A stretch of DNA of 32,744 nucleotides from Verrucomicrobiota bacterium (GTDB lineage: Bacteria; Verrucomicrobiota; Verrucomicrobiia; Limisphaerales; BJHT01). The stretch spans positions 1-32,744 of the forward strand of contig BJHT01000045.1 of assembly GCA_014193395.1 (NCBI GenBank), read 5' to 3'. Position 1 is the stretch's first letter. Each line of letters starts with the position of its first letter. The notes under the pieces are model-generated. The model was not told where the DNA came from. It saw only the letters and a list, made by a program, of their open reading frames with translations, and did no database searches. A program made the translations under genes and the position numbers. Positions 16,312 through 24,119 of this stretch are shown piece after piece.

Positions 16312-17184
16312 ATGAAACCGACTCAAATTCTGCTGTCCGCGTTGCTGCTTCGTTTCGCCCTCTTCGCCGCCGAGTTGCCGCCGGAGATTTCGTTGTGGCC
16401 GAACGGCGCGCCCGGTTCGGCGGGCAAGACGGAGAAGGAGCTGCAGGTGCGGAATGCGGCGGGCGATGTCACCAGCGTGTCGCGCATTCATAATCCAAGT
16501 CTCACGCCGTATTTGCCGGCCAAGGACAAGGCCAATGGCTGCGCCGTGCTGGTGATTCCGGGCGGCGGGCATCGCGTGCTCGCGATCGCGCACGAGGGCT
16601 ACAACGTCGGCGAATGGCTGCGCGATCACGGCATCGCGGCGTTTGTGCTCAAGCACCGGCTCGCGCGCGAAACCAACTCGACGTACCAGATCGAAGGCGA
16701 GTCGCTGGCCGACACGCAGCGGGCGATGCGCCTCATCCGCAGCCGCGCGGCGGAGTGGAATGTGGACCCGGCGCGTCTCGGCGTGATGGGTTTCAGTGCC
16801 GGGGGCGAGTTGGCGTGGCTGGTGAGCGCGCGCAATGACAGCGGGCTCGCGGACGCGAAGGACGCCGTGGACAAACAAGGGTGCAAGCCGGCGTTTCAGG
16901 CGCTCATTTATCCGGGGCGCTCGGCGACGATCCTGCCGACGAAGGACGTGCCGCCGGTGTTTCTGTGCGCGGGCTTCGGCGACCGGCAGGATATTTCGGA
17001 GGGCTTGGCGGAGGCATACATCCGTTTCAAGCAGGCGGGCGTGCCGGCCGAGTTGCACATGTATTCCAGCGCGGGGCACGGCTTTGGCCAGCGCGCCACG
17101 AACACCGGGCCGCACGCGAAGTGGCTCGAGCGGTTTCGGGAATGGCTGGAGGGGCGGGGCGTGCTGACGGGGAAGAAACCGTAG
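16312..17184 (+). CDS. Secreted alpha/beta hydrolase (BD-FAE / acetylesterase-like)
   Basis: 290-residue exported esterase. A short signal peptide (MKPTQILLSALLLRFALFAA) precedes ELPPEISLWPNGAPG, a phrase typical of PVC and Bacteroidetes 'endo-1,4-beta-xylanase/acetylesterase' proteins. The oxyanion motif is IPGGGHRVLA (an HGGG variant), the nucleophile elbow GFSAGG with Ser162, and the catalytic His256 lies in AGHGFG; Asp224 in GFGDRQD is a likely third member. The length fits a single-domain carbohydrate esterase. It is transcribed divergently from the heme-protein gene, with 136 bases between them, so a shared regulatory region is possible. The exact ester substrate is not readable from sequence. 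Confidence 0.87.
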   Translation: MKPTQILLSALLLRFALFAAELPPEISLWPNGAPGSAGKTEKELQVRNAAGDVTSVSRIHNPSLTPYLPAKDKANGCAVLVIPGGGHRVLAIAHEGYNVGEWLRDHGIAAFVLKHRLARETNSTYQIEGESLADTQRAMRLIRSRAAEWNVDPARLGVMGFSAGGELAWLVSARNDSGLADAKDAVDKQGCKPAFQALIYPGRSATILPTKDVPPVFLCAGFGDRQDISEGLAEAYIRFKQAGVPAELHMYSSAGHGFGQRATNTGPHAKWLERFREWLEGRGVLTGKKP

Positions 17185-17283
17185 GAAAAATGGGGCGATT
17201 CCGCTTCTCGTAGTGCGCGATAAAATCAGAACTCGACCGCAGCAAGGGCGGGTCGCAAGGTTTCGCGGCAGCCAGCAGCAGCA

Positions 17284-17574
17284 ATGATCACGCGACAGAC
17301 ATTGGCCGAGAAGCGGGCGGAGATTCTCCGTCTGGCGGCTTCGCGTTGCGTCGGGGAGGTGCGGGTGTTCGGCTCGGTGGCGCGCGGAGAAAGTACGGCG
17401 GCGAGCGATGTGGATTTTCTGGTGCGGCCGCTGCCCAAGTGCTCGTTGTTCGACCTCGGTGGGTTGCTGATGGACTTGCAGGACTTGCTTGGCTGCAAAG
17501 TGGACGTCGTGACCGAGGACGGTCTGAAACCGCGCCTCCGCCAACGGGTGCTCGCCGAGGCGGTTCCCGTATGA
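17284..17574 (+). CDS. mntA: MntA-like nucleotidyltransferase antitoxin
   Basis: 96-residue minimal nucleotidyltransferase with the exact GSX10DXD motif: Gly30-Ser31, ten residues, then Asp42-Val43-Asp44. In MntA/HepT modules this enzyme adds AMP to a tyrosine of the HEPN toxin and so inactivates it. A third acidic residue is probably the Asp of CKVDVV near residue 74. The stop codon overlaps the start of the hepT gene (ATGA at 17571), so translation is coupled. The pair stands between the secreted esterase and the prenyltransferase fusion gene. All catalytic residues are present, so the module looks intact. Confidence 0.9.
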   Translation: MITRQTLAEKRAEILRLAASRCVGEVRVFGSVARGESTAASDVDFLVRPLPKCSLFDLGGLLMDLQDLLGCKVDVVTEDGLKPRLRQRVLAEAVPV

Positions 17575-17915
17575 CTTCGCCGCGGCAACGGCTTCAGGAT
17601 ATTCTCGACGCGATCACGCAAATCGAGAAGCAACGCATCCACGGGCGGGCGCGATTCGATACGGATGAGTTGGTCCAGGTGTGGATGACTCATTATCTGC
17701 AGATTGTGGGGGAGGCCGTTCGGACAATTGATCCGGCCTTCCGTTCCAAGCATCCGCAGGTGCCGTGGCGCGAAATTGCCGGAATGCGGAACATCCTTGT
17801 TCACGATTATGGACATGTGAATCTCGCGCTGGTTTGGGAAGTGGTTGAGAATCACGTGCCCCAGTTGAAAGCGGAGATTGAAGCAATTTTGGCCCGGTGG
17901 CCGTCTGAGACCTAA
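17571..17915 (+). CDS. hepT: HepT-like HEPN toxin (DUF86)
   Basis: 114-residue all-helical HEPN domain protein. The RX4HXY motif of HepT toxins is complete: Arg73, His78 and Tyr80 in RNILVHDYG. Arg and His form the RNase active site, and the Tyr is the residue that the partner enzyme modifies with AMP. Preceding helices ([18 protein letters not shown] ... [14 protein letters not shown]) match the DUF86 family. The ATG overlaps the mntA stop. The prenyltransferase fusion gene begins only 7 bases after the hepT stop, so it may share the transcript, an unusual placement for an essential-type gene. Confidence 0.9.
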   Translation: MTSPRQRLQDILDAITQIEKQRIHGRARFDTDELVQVWMTHYLQIVGEAVRTIDPAFRSKHPQVPWREIAGMRNILVHDYGHVNLALVWEVVENHVPQLKAEIEAILARWPSET

Positions 17916-17922
17916 ATTTTTT

Positions 17923-19704
17923 ATGCAGTCCATCGCCCTGAAGCCCCCCGGCAGCTACACCGCCGCGTCCATTCCCAAGCACGTCGTGCAGCAGCGCGTG
18001 CGGACGCCCAAGAAGAACATCCCGCAGACGGGCGTGGAGCGGAATCACATCCTCCAGGTCGTGCGGAATTACGTCGCGGAGTTCAATCCCGTGCCGCCGA
18101 TGCCCGCCGAGGAGATCAAGGTTCACGCCGACCGCGTGGTCGGGATGCTCCGCTGCGACGCGGTTTATCGCGACTACATCGGCGTGCTCATCAACAACGA
18201 GATGTGGCGCGAGCAGATTGCCACGGTGCCGTTCGAGCGCCGGTTGCTGCTGCTGCCGAAATGCCTGCGCGTCGAGAGCAAGTGCCCCGCGCCGTTCGAT
18301 GAATTCGGGCTGCTCTGCAAGCAGTGCGGGCTGTGCTCGATTCAGGATTTGCAGGCCGAGGCGGAGAAGCTTGGCTACGCGACGCTCGTCGCGGAAGGCT
18401 CGGCGATTGTCATGTCGCTCATCCAGACCGGCAAGGTCGAGGCCATCGTCGGCGTGAGCTGTTTGAGCGTGCTGGAGCGCGCCTTTCCCTACATGGAGGC
18501 CGCGGCGATTCCCGGCGTGGCCATCCCGCTGCTGCAGGACGATTGCATCGACACGACCGTCGATCTCGACTGGGTGTGGGATTACATCCATCTCACCAGC
18601 GACGACCAGACGCGGCGGCTGGATTTGGGCGCGTTGCGCGACGAGGTGGACTTCTGGTTCAGCCCGGCGTCGCTCGACTGCATCATGGGCAATGGTGAGG
18701 GGGAGACGGAAACCATCGCGCGCGCGTGGCTCGGGCGCGCGGGCAAGCGCTGGCGGCCGTTTCTGGCCGTGTCGGCGTTTCAGGCGTTGCGCCCGGACAC
18801 GAATGCGCCGCTGCCCGAGGACCTGAAGAAAATCGCGGTGGCCGTCGAGTGCTTCCACAAGGCGTCGCTCATCCACGACGACATCGAAGACAACGACGCG
18901 CTGCGGTACGGCGAAAAGACCCTGCACGAGGAATACGGCACGGCCGTCGCGCTGAACGTGGGCGACCTGCTGATCGGCGAGGGCTACCGGCTCATCGCCG
19001 CGACGAAACTTTCCGCCGAACAAAAGGCCGCGATGCTCGCCGTCGCCGCTGACGGGCAACGCCAGCTTTGCCGCGGACAGGGCGCCGAGCTGTGCTGGGC
19101 GCGCACGCCGCAGCCGCTGACGCAGCACCAGGTGCTCGACATTTTCCGCAAGAAGACCGCGCCGGCCTTTGAGGTCGCGCTGCGGCTGGGGGCGATTTAT
19201 GCGGGCGTCGAGGCGCACGAGGAGGTCGAGGCGGTGCTGAAGGTTTATAGCGAGGCGCTGGGCATTGCGTATCAGATTCGCGACGACCTCAGCGACCTCG
19301 GCGCGGGCGGCGAGACGAACGACATCGCCGGTCTGCGCCCGAGCCTGCTGCTCGCCGTCGCGCACGAGAAGGCGAAGGACGGGGCGAAGGAAATCCTCGG
19401 CTCGGTGTGGCGGCGGCAGTTGCCCGCCGGGGTGACGTTCGCGCAGGTCGAGACGCTGTTCCACGAACTGCACGCCGACGATCGCGCGCGGACGCTGCTC
19501 GAGACTTACAAGGAAGAAGCCATCCGCTGCCTGCGCGACCTGGAGAGTCCGAATCTCAAGGGCCTGCTGCGCCGCGTGCTGGGCAAGATTTTCAACGACG
19601 TCGAGATCAAGGGCTGGTGCAAAGAGCAGGAGCTGAAGAACGGCGTGCTCAATGGCGTGCGGATCGCGGCGGCGGCCGAGCCGGAGCTGGCGATGGCACG
19701 GTGA
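17923..19704 (+). CDS. DUF116 - trans-isoprenyl diphosphate synthase fusion protein
   Basis: 593-residue two-domain protein. Residues about 60-225 match DUF116: LPKCLRVESKCPAPFDEFGLLCKQCGLC, then GVSCLSVL and a DDCIDTTVD end, with cysteines at 114, 121, 132, 135, 138, 180 and 208 that could hold an iron-sulfur cluster. Residues about 255-590 are a polyprenyl synthetase: GKRWRP (274-279), first aspartate-rich motif DDIED (319-323) without the two-residue insertion of bacterial FPP synthases, GDLLIGEGY, and second motif DDLSD (454-458). It should condense IPP with allylic diphosphates to make a longer prenyl chain; small residues Ala314/Ser315 before the first motif suggest C20 or longer. The ATG at 17923 fits. 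The role of the N-terminal domain is unknown. Confidence 0.92.
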   Translation: MQSIALKPPGSYTAASIPKHVVQQRVRTPKKNIPQTGVERNHILQVVRNYVAEFNPVPPMPAEEIKVHADRVVGMLRCDAVYRDYIGVLINNEMWREQIATVPFERRLLLLPKCLRVESKCPAPFDEFGLLCKQCGLCSIQDLQAEAEKLGYATLVAEGSAIVMSLIQTGKVEAIVGVSCLSVLERAFPYMEAAAIPGVAIPLLQDDCIDTTVDLDWVWDYIHLTSDDQTRRLDLGALRDEVDFWFSPASLDCIMGNGEGETETIARAWLGRAGKRWRPFLAVSAFQALRPDTNAPLPEDLKKIAVAVECFHKASLIHDDIEDNDALRYGEKTLHEEYGTAVALNVGDLLIGEGYRLIAATKLSAEQKAAMLAVAADGQRQLCRGQGAELCWARTPQPLTQHQVLDIFRKKTAPAFEVALRLGAIYAGVEAHEEVEAVLKVYSEALGIAYQIRDDLSDLGAGGETNDIAGLRPSLLLAVAHEKAKDGAKEILGSVWRRQLPAGVTFAQVETLFHELHADDRARTLLETYKEEAIRCLRDLESPNLKGLLRRVLGKIFNDVEIKGWCKEQELKNGVLNGVRIAAAAEPELAMAR

Positions 19705-19755
19705 GCGGAGCGCGGGCGGCTGGCCCGTGCGCGACCTTTGAACGAGAATGCGCCC

Positions 19756-20004
19756 ATGACTGCTGAAGCCAAACGATTCGCCGCAGAGATTCTCGCGCTG
19801 CCCACCGAGACGCGGGCCTATCTCGCGCACGAGCTTCTCTCCAGCTTCGATGACGGTGCAGACGCGGACGCGGACGCGGAAGCCGAGTGGATGGCGGTGA
19901 TTGACCGGCGTTCCGAGGAAATCGAAGCGGGTCGTGTGCAATGCCGCCCCGTGGCGGACGTGGTGCGGGAACTTCGGGCCAAGCTCGAGGCACAGCGTCG
20001 TTAG
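19756..20004 (+). CDS. Addiction-module antitoxin (RelB/ParD-stabilising family)
   Basis: 82-residue protein of the small 'addiction module' family: N-terminal helix TAEAKRFAAEILALPTETRAYLAHELLSSFDD, an Asp/Ala-rich linker, then EAEWMAVIDRRSEEIEAGRVQCRPVADVVRELRAKLE, which is the segment that wraps the toxin in RelE-type pairs. The ATG at 19756 fits the family N terminus better than a TTG 18 bases earlier. It is followed immediately by the broken toxin at 19991-20287, so it is an orphaned or decaying antitoxin. It lies 51 bases after the prenyltransferase fusion gene. Confidence 0.8.
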   Translation: MTAEAKRFAAEILALPTETRAYLAHELLSSFDDGADADADAEAEWMAVIDRRSEEIEAGRVQCRPVADVVRELRAKLEAQRR

Positions 20005-20287
20005 CCATCCGGAGGCGGATCAGGAGTTGAAGGAAGCCATGCTCCGCTAAGCGGCGATCAGTCCGGCACTGGGCGGTGATTTTTTAGATGAGTTCGAGGT
20101 GACGCTGGCACGAGTGGTTGCAGCGCCCCGGCAGTGGCGATTCGTCCTCGGTGACAATCGGCGGCTGAACTTTCCCCGCTTTCCCTACGCCCTCATCTAC
20201 AGCGTCAGAGGCGAAACGATTTATCTCAAAGCCGTTATGCATCAGCGTCGCAGGCCGTTCTACTGGCGGCACCGCCAGATGCCGTGA
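19991..20287 (+). pseudogene. RelE/ParE-like toxin, disrupted by a stop codon
   Basis: Read in frame from 19991, the product resembles a RelE/ParE toxin: SHPEADQELKEAMLR, then a TAA stop at 20048-20050 where the family has a Tyr or similar, then AAISPALGGDFLDEFE, RQWRFVLGDNRRLNFPRFPYALIYSVRGETIYLKAVMHQRRRPFYWRHR to the TGA at 20285. The frame is the same on both sides of the stop, so a single nonsense substitution explains it. No ATG, GTG or TTG precedes SHPEAD in this frame near the antitoxin's end, so the start may also be lost. A GTG at 20099 could start only a truncated C-terminal fragment. The toxin is most likely inactive while its antitoxin is intact. Confidence 0.8.
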
Positions 20288-20351
20288 GCCGCCGCCCTCC
20301 TCATCCAATGTCTGGTTCCGCCCCTCCGGAGTGTCCGGAAACTAGACACGC

Positions 20352-20372
20352 CTTGTCTTACGCCAAGACAAG
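20352..20372. other. Perfect small hairpin in a gene-poor stretch
   Basis: CTTGTCTT (20352-20359) pairs perfectly with AAGACAAG (20365-20372) around a five-base loop. It lies 65 bases after the end of the broken toxin and could be a terminator remnant or a protein-binding site. The rest of 20288-20768 contains only short overlapping frames on both strands without recognisable motifs, and I see no gene there. Confidence 0.4.
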
Positions 20373-20768
20373 TTCTTGCCGATGAAACCAATGGGGAGCA
20401 ACTCGGGTCAGGAATTGGAATCGGCGAGATGCGGGCGGATGGCAAGGCGTCGCCGCTGCGCGCTGCCTCCGGGGACCGCTGCGCGGACCTGATTCCACGC
20501 AGCTACCGGGCCGCAACCTTCCCGGCTTTCCAACCGCCGGGCGCCAGCAGGAAGCGCCAAAACCACTGCAAACATTGGCGATTCGATGACTCTTTCCGCC
20601 ATGTTCCAGCCGGCCGCGAGTTTTCCGAGCGCCCACTCTTCCGGGCCGATGTCCATTTTTTTCGGGCGAATCGCGAGCCACCCAAGGGTCCATCTGCGCC
20701 GCCATTGCGGCGAGGTTCAGGTTTGGTCGGAGTCGCCAGATTGGATCTGTCTCGCGGCCGACGGGGCG

Positions 20769-20785
20769 TTGGCATCGTCGTTGCT
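20769..20785 (+). promoter_or_regulatory. Candidate sigma-54 promoter of the pilin gene
   Basis: TTGGCATCGTCGTTGCT has GG at 20771-20772 and GC at 20783-20784 separated by exactly ten bases, matching the -24/-12 pattern (TTGGCAC-N5-TTGCW) closely. Transcription would start near 20795, about 112 bases ahead of the pilin ATG. Type IV pilin genes are often sigma-54 dependent, which supports the call. An alternative is a housekeeping promoter in the AT-rich segment near 20836-20850. Confidence 0.45.
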
Positions 20786-20805
20786 ACAAGAAGAAATGTC
20801 GGTTG

Positions 20806-20868
20806 GCAGAGGTGAAACAAGGTGAGTTCGCAACGTAATAATAAACTAAACGTTCAAACCACCTCTGC
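20806..20868 (+). promoter_or_regulatory. Inverted repeat in the pilin 5' leader
   Basis: GCAGAGGTG (20806-20814) pairs with CACCTCTGC (20860-20868), and inside it AACGT (20832-20836) pairs with ACGTT (20850-20854) around an AT-rich loop. If transcription starts near 20795, this forms a structured leader; if the AT-rich centre is the promoter, the arms could be operator half-sites. A likely ribosome-binding site, AAAGGCAGAG, lies just before the pilin start codon. Confidence 0.4.
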
Positions 20869-20906
20869 TGCGGATTCACACCGGCATCGAAAGGCAGAGT
20901 AATATT

Positions 20907-21254
20907 ATGAAGATCAACACCAACAAACGCTCGGGCTTCACCCTCGTGGAAATCATGATCGTCGTCGCCATCATCGGCCTCTTGGCCGCCATCGCGATTC
21001 CGAACTTCGTGAAAGCCCGCACGACCGCCCAGGTCAACGCCTGCATCGCCAACCTCAAGCAGCTTGATGGCGCGGCGCAGCAGTGGGCGCTTGAAAACAA
21101 GAAGTCCGGTACCGACTCGGTCAGCGCCGCGCTGGTCACCGATTACCTGAAGGGCAACAGAGTTCCCACGTGCCCGGCGGGCGGCAACTACACCACGGCC
21201 TTCACCGTGAGCGGCGCGCCCACCTGCACGGTTGGCGGCGCACACACGCTGTAA
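20907..21254 (+). CDS. Type IV pilin-like / major pseudopilin protein
   Basis: 115-residue protein with a canonical prepilin N terminus: leader MKINTNKRSG, cleavage after Gly10, then FTLVEIMIVVAIIGLLAAIAIPNFVKART with Glu15 (mature +5). The small globular domain contains ACIANLKQLDGAAQQWALENK and a C-terminal CPAGGNYTTAFTVSGAPTC pair of cysteines that may form a disulfide. This short PilA/GspG-like type is common in the PVC group and Deltaproteobacteria and would be a subunit of a pilus or type II secretion pseudopilus. It is monocistronic, with its own candidate promoter and a strong terminator. Codon use is less GC-biased at the start than in neighbouring genes. Confidence 0.92.
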   Translation: MKINTNKRSGFTLVEIMIVVAIIGLLAAIAIPNFVKARTTAQVNACIANLKQLDGAAQQWALENKKSGTDSVSAALVTDYLKGNRVPTCPAGGNYTTAFTVSGAPTCTVGGAHTL

Positions 21255-21276
21255 TTCGCAGCCCATCCCATCCGCG

Positions 21277-21310
21277 ACGGCCTGGAGGTGCCCACCTCCG
21301 GGCCGTTTTT
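21277..21310 (+). terminator. Rho-independent terminator of the pilin gene
   Basis: The stem is ACGGCC plus GGAGGT (21277-21289) pairing with ACCTCC plus GGCCGT (21294-21306), a four-base GCCC loop and a single T-G mismatch, followed directly by a run of T (21306-21310). This is a textbook intrinsic terminator, 22 bases after the pilin stop codon. Confidence 0.9.
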
Positions 21311-21364
21311 GCTTTCCTGTTGGCAAGGGGACCGTCGCCCTCAATATTCGCGCCTCTTAAAATT

Positions 21365-23194
21365 ATGGCCGACAGCAAAAAGCACATTTACGACGAGAGC
21401 AAAATCAAGACGCTCTCCTCCCTCGAGCACATCCGCCTGCGCACCGGCATGTACATCGGGCGCGTCGGCGACGGCTCTCATTACGACGACGGCTGCTACA
21501 TCCTGCTCAAGGAGGTCATCGACAACACAATCGACGAATTCATCATGGGCAACGGCAAGGAGGTGCAGATCAAGATCGAGGACGGCACCGTCACCGTGCG
21601 CGATTTCGGCCGCGGCATTCCCCTCGGCAAGCTCGTGGACTGCGTCTCGCGCATCAACACCGGCGCGAAGTACAACGACGACGTCTTCCAGTTCAGCGTC
21701 GGCCTCAATGGCGTCGGCACCAAGGCCGTCAACGCGCTCTCCCGCGAGTTCTACGTGCGCAGCCATCGCGGCGGGGAATTCGCCGAGGCCACCTTCAAGC
21801 AGGGTGTCCTCAAATCGGAAAAGAAAGGCACCACCACCGAACCCGACGGCACGCTGATTCGTTTCGTGCCCGACCCGGAGATTTTCAAGAAAACCGAGTT
21901 CCGCCCCGAGTTCGTCGAGAAGCGCCTCCGCCATTACTCCTACTTGAACAGCGGCCTGCGCCTGCTCTTCAACGGCCAGACCTTTCAGTCGCGCAACGGC
22001 CTGCTCGACCTCGTGATGGAAGACCTCGCCACCGACAACAGCGAACCCATCTACCCGCCGCTGCATTACACGAGCAAGATGCTCGAGTTTTGCTTCACCC
22101 ACACCAACAGCCGCTACGGCGAGACCTTCTACTCCTTCGTCAACGGCCAGTTCACCAGCGACGGCGGCACGCATCTCAGCGCCTTCCGCGAGGGCCTGCT
22201 CAAGGCCGTGAACGAGCACGCCAAGGCCAGCTACGAAGGTGACGACGTCCGCGAGTGTATGATCGGCGCGGTCGCCATCCGCCTCAAAGACCCCGTCTTC
22301 GAATCGCAAACCAAGAACAAGCTCGGCAACACCGAAATCCGCTCCGAACTCGTCAACAAAGTCCGCGAGGAACTCCTCCACTTCTTCCAGCGCAACAAGG
22401 AGGTCGCCGACAAAATCCTCGCGAAAGTCGAGGACACCAAGCAGCTCCGGAAGGAATTGCAGGACGTCAAGAAGCTCGCCCGCGAACGCGCCAAGGCCAT
22501 CACGCTGCGCATTCCGCAGCTCAAGGACTGCAAGATCCACTTCGACAAGGCCAAGGACAAAGGCCGCGGCTCGATGGTCTTCATTTGCGAGGGGCAATCG
22601 GCCACCGGCACCATCGTGAGCTGCCGCGACGTCGCCAACCAGGCCCTCTTCACCCTCAAAGGCAAGCCGCTCAACGTCTGGGACCTCAAGCGCGACGTGG
22701 TGTACAAAAATGATGAAATGTACAACCTCATGCGCTCCCTCGACATCGAGGACAACACCGATGGCCTGCGCTACGAAAAGATCATCCTCGCCACCGACGC
22801 CGACGTGGACGGCCTGCACATCCGCAATCTGCTCATCACCTACTTCTTCAAATTCTTCGAGGGCGTCATCCAGGGAGGCCATCTCTACGTCCTCGAGACC
22901 CCGCTCTTCCGCGTCCGCAACAAAGACCGCACCATCTATTGCTACAGCGAGGCCGAGCGCGACACCGCCGCGAAAACCCTCGGCAGCAAACCCGAGATCA
23001 CGCGCTTCAAAGGACTCGGCGAAATCAATCCCAAGGAGTTCAAGCAGTTCATCGGAAAAGACATGCGCCTGAGCAAAGTCGAGTTCGCCCCGCGCCACGA
23101 CACCGCCAACATCTTCACCTTCTACATGGGCAAGAACACCCCCGAGCGCAAAGACTACATCATGGAACACCTCGTGGTGCCGGTGGAGGATTGA
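21365..23194 (+). CDS. parE: Type IIA DNA topoisomerase ATPase subunit (ParE/GyrB family)
   Basis: 609-residue B subunit of topoisomerase IV or gyrase. The GHKL ATPase has Glu50 and Asn54 (KEVIDNTIDEF), DFGRGIPLG (80-88) and the ATP-lid GLNGVGTKAVNAL. The transducer follows, and the TOPRIM domain carries CEGQSATGTI near 408 and ATDADVDGLHIRNLL near 477. The C-terminal MEHLVV ends the usual tail, and the short length favours ParE over long GyrB. The motif is EGQSATG rather than the common EGDSAGG, as in some Bacteroidetes-like ParE proteins. The ATG at 21365 follows the terminator and gives the expected N terminus. The A subunit (ParC), usually adjacent, is absent here; a toxin-antitoxin pair follows instead. 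Confidence 0.93.
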   Translation: MADSKKHIYDESKIKTLSSLEHIRLRTGMYIGRVGDGSHYDDGCYILLKEVIDNTIDEFIMGNGKEVQIKIEDGTVTVRDFGRGIPLGKLVDCVSRINTGAKYNDDVFQFSVGLNGVGTKAVNALSREFYVRSHRGGEFAEATFKQGVLKSEKKGTTTEPDGTLIRFVPDPEIFKKTEFRPEFVEKRLRHYSYLNSGLRLLFNGQTFQSRNGLLDLVMEDLATDNSEPIYPPLHYTSKMLEFCFTHTNSRYGETFYSFVNGQFTSDGGTHLSAFREGLLKAVNEHAKASYEGDDVRECMIGAVAIRLKDPVFESQTKNKLGNTEIRSELVNKVREELLHFFQRNKEVADKILAKVEDTKQLRKELQDVKKLARERAKAITLRIPQLKDCKIHFDKAKDKGRGSMVFICEGQSATGTIVSCRDVANQALFTLKGKPLNVWDLKRDVVYKNDEMYNLMRSLDIEDNTDGLRYEKIILATDADVDGLHIRNLLITYFFKFFEGVIQGGHLYVLETPLFRVRNKDRTIYCYSEAERDTAAKTLGSKPEITRFKGLGEINPKEFKQFIGKDMRLSKVEFAPRHDTANIFTFYMGKNTPERKDYIMEHLVVPVED

Positions 23195-23271
23195 GGGATG
23201 GCGGTGTCGAGCGGTGGCAAACCCGCGGAAGAAATCTTCCGCATCCTTTTTTCTCGTGCTAATTTTCGCAC

Positions 23272-23553
23272 ATGAAAACGCTGCAAATAGACGTGCCCGA
23301 CCAACTGGCTCTCGAGGTTGAAGCCGCCGTCCGCCAAGGTGCCTTCGGGGATGTCGGCGAAGTCGTGCGCGCGGCCTTGCGCGATTTCATCAGCGGTCGC
23401 CGGTTCGAATTGCAGGAGCAACAGCAGCTTGAAGACATCGCCTGGGCGCTTCGGGAGAAGCCGGTGAAATCCACATCCGGTGCGGCTGCTACGGTTCAGA
23501 AAGCGAAGGCCGGACTCGCCATTCACGCTCCGAACAAGCTGGTCAGTAAATGA
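23272..23553 (+). CDS. Ribbon-helix-helix antitoxin
   Basis: 93-residue protein whose first 45 residues form a ribbon-helix-helix DNA-binding unit: strand KTLQIDVPD, helix QLALEVEAAVRQGAF, GDVGEVVRAALRDFIS. The C-terminal part (EQQQLEDIAWALREK and a basic tail) would bind the toxin. RHH antitoxins repress their own operon. The stop codon overlaps the start of the PIN toxin (ATGA at 23550). The gene starts 77 bases after parE, and the short gap shows no obvious terminator. Confidence 0.8.
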   Translation: MKTLQIDVPDQLALEVEAAVRQGAFGDVGEVVRAALRDFISGRRFELQEQQQLEDIAWALREKPVKSTSGAAATVQKAKAGLAIHAPNKLVSK

Positions 23554-24050
23554 AGCGCCTGGTTGCTGACACGGGTCCGCTTCTGCATCTCCACGAAGCC
23601 GGTGCCCTGCACCTCGTGCCGCTCATCGGCAATGTCAGCGTTCCTCGGCTTGTGCTTGAAGAGTTACGGAAACACGCGCCCGACCTCTGGCCGCATCAAC
23701 TTCCCACTTGGGTGAAACAGCTCCCGCTGACGGCCTCCTCCCGCCGCCGCGCTCAGTCCTGGGTGCAGGCCGGTTTGCTTCATGCCGGTGAGGCCGAATC
23801 ACTGGCACTGGCCGAAGCAATCCACGCCGACTGGTTTTTGACCGATGACGCAGCGGCCAGACTTCTCGCCAAGACTCTCCGCATCGCCGCGCACGGCTCG
23901 CTCGGAGTCGTGCTTTGGTCCGCCGGGCAAAGTTTGATAACGAAGATCGAAGCCGAAAATTTCCTCACCGCCTTGGCCAAATCATCGCTGTGGATGTCAG
24001 CCCGCGTCCGTGCTGACGCGCGGTTGGCGCTTGAAAAACTTTTCGATTAA
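23550..24050 (+). CDS. PIN-like toxin of the DUF3368 family
   Basis: 166-residue PIN-fold ribonuclease candidate. Acidic residues are at the expected places: Asp7 in VADTGPLLHLHEAG, Glu37/Glu38 in VPRLVLEEL, Glu81-Glu83 in HAGEAESLALAEA, and Asp99-Asp100 in WFLTDDAAAR. The phrases GPLLHLHEAG and LTDDAAARLLA...LRIAAHGSLGVVL are characteristic of DUF3368 proteins. These act as toxins neutralised by a small upstream antitoxin, here the RHH protein it overlaps. It is convergent with the DUF1501 gene, 69 bases away. The C-terminal extension (residues 130-166) is typical of the family. Confidence 0.83.
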   Translation: MKRLVADTGPLLHLHEAGALHLVPLIGNVSVPRLVLEELRKHAPDLWPHQLPTWVKQLPLTASSRRRAQSWVQAGLLHAGEAESLALAEAIHADWFLTDDAAARLLAKTLRIAAHGSLGVVLWSAGQSLITKIEAENFLTALAKSSLWMSARVRADARLALEKLFD

Positions 24051-24119
24051 ACAAACGGTCTGATCCGCCTCCACAGTCCAGACACCGCTCCTGTCCGGGT
24101 GGTTCGGACGCACCTCGCT

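Noticed and set aside
17614-19941. 775-codon open frame on the minus strand
   Set aside because: It lies antisense to hepT and the DUF116-prenyltransferase gene, whose domains and motifs are unmistakable.
20288-20906. Several 60-128 codon frames on both strands
   Set aside because: They overlap one another, start and stop without ribosome-binding sites, and have no recognisable motif.
21341-23170. 609-codon minus-strand frame opposite parE
   Set aside because: It mirrors the codon bias of parE and shows no recognisable domain, while parE has complete ATPase and TOPRIM motifs.
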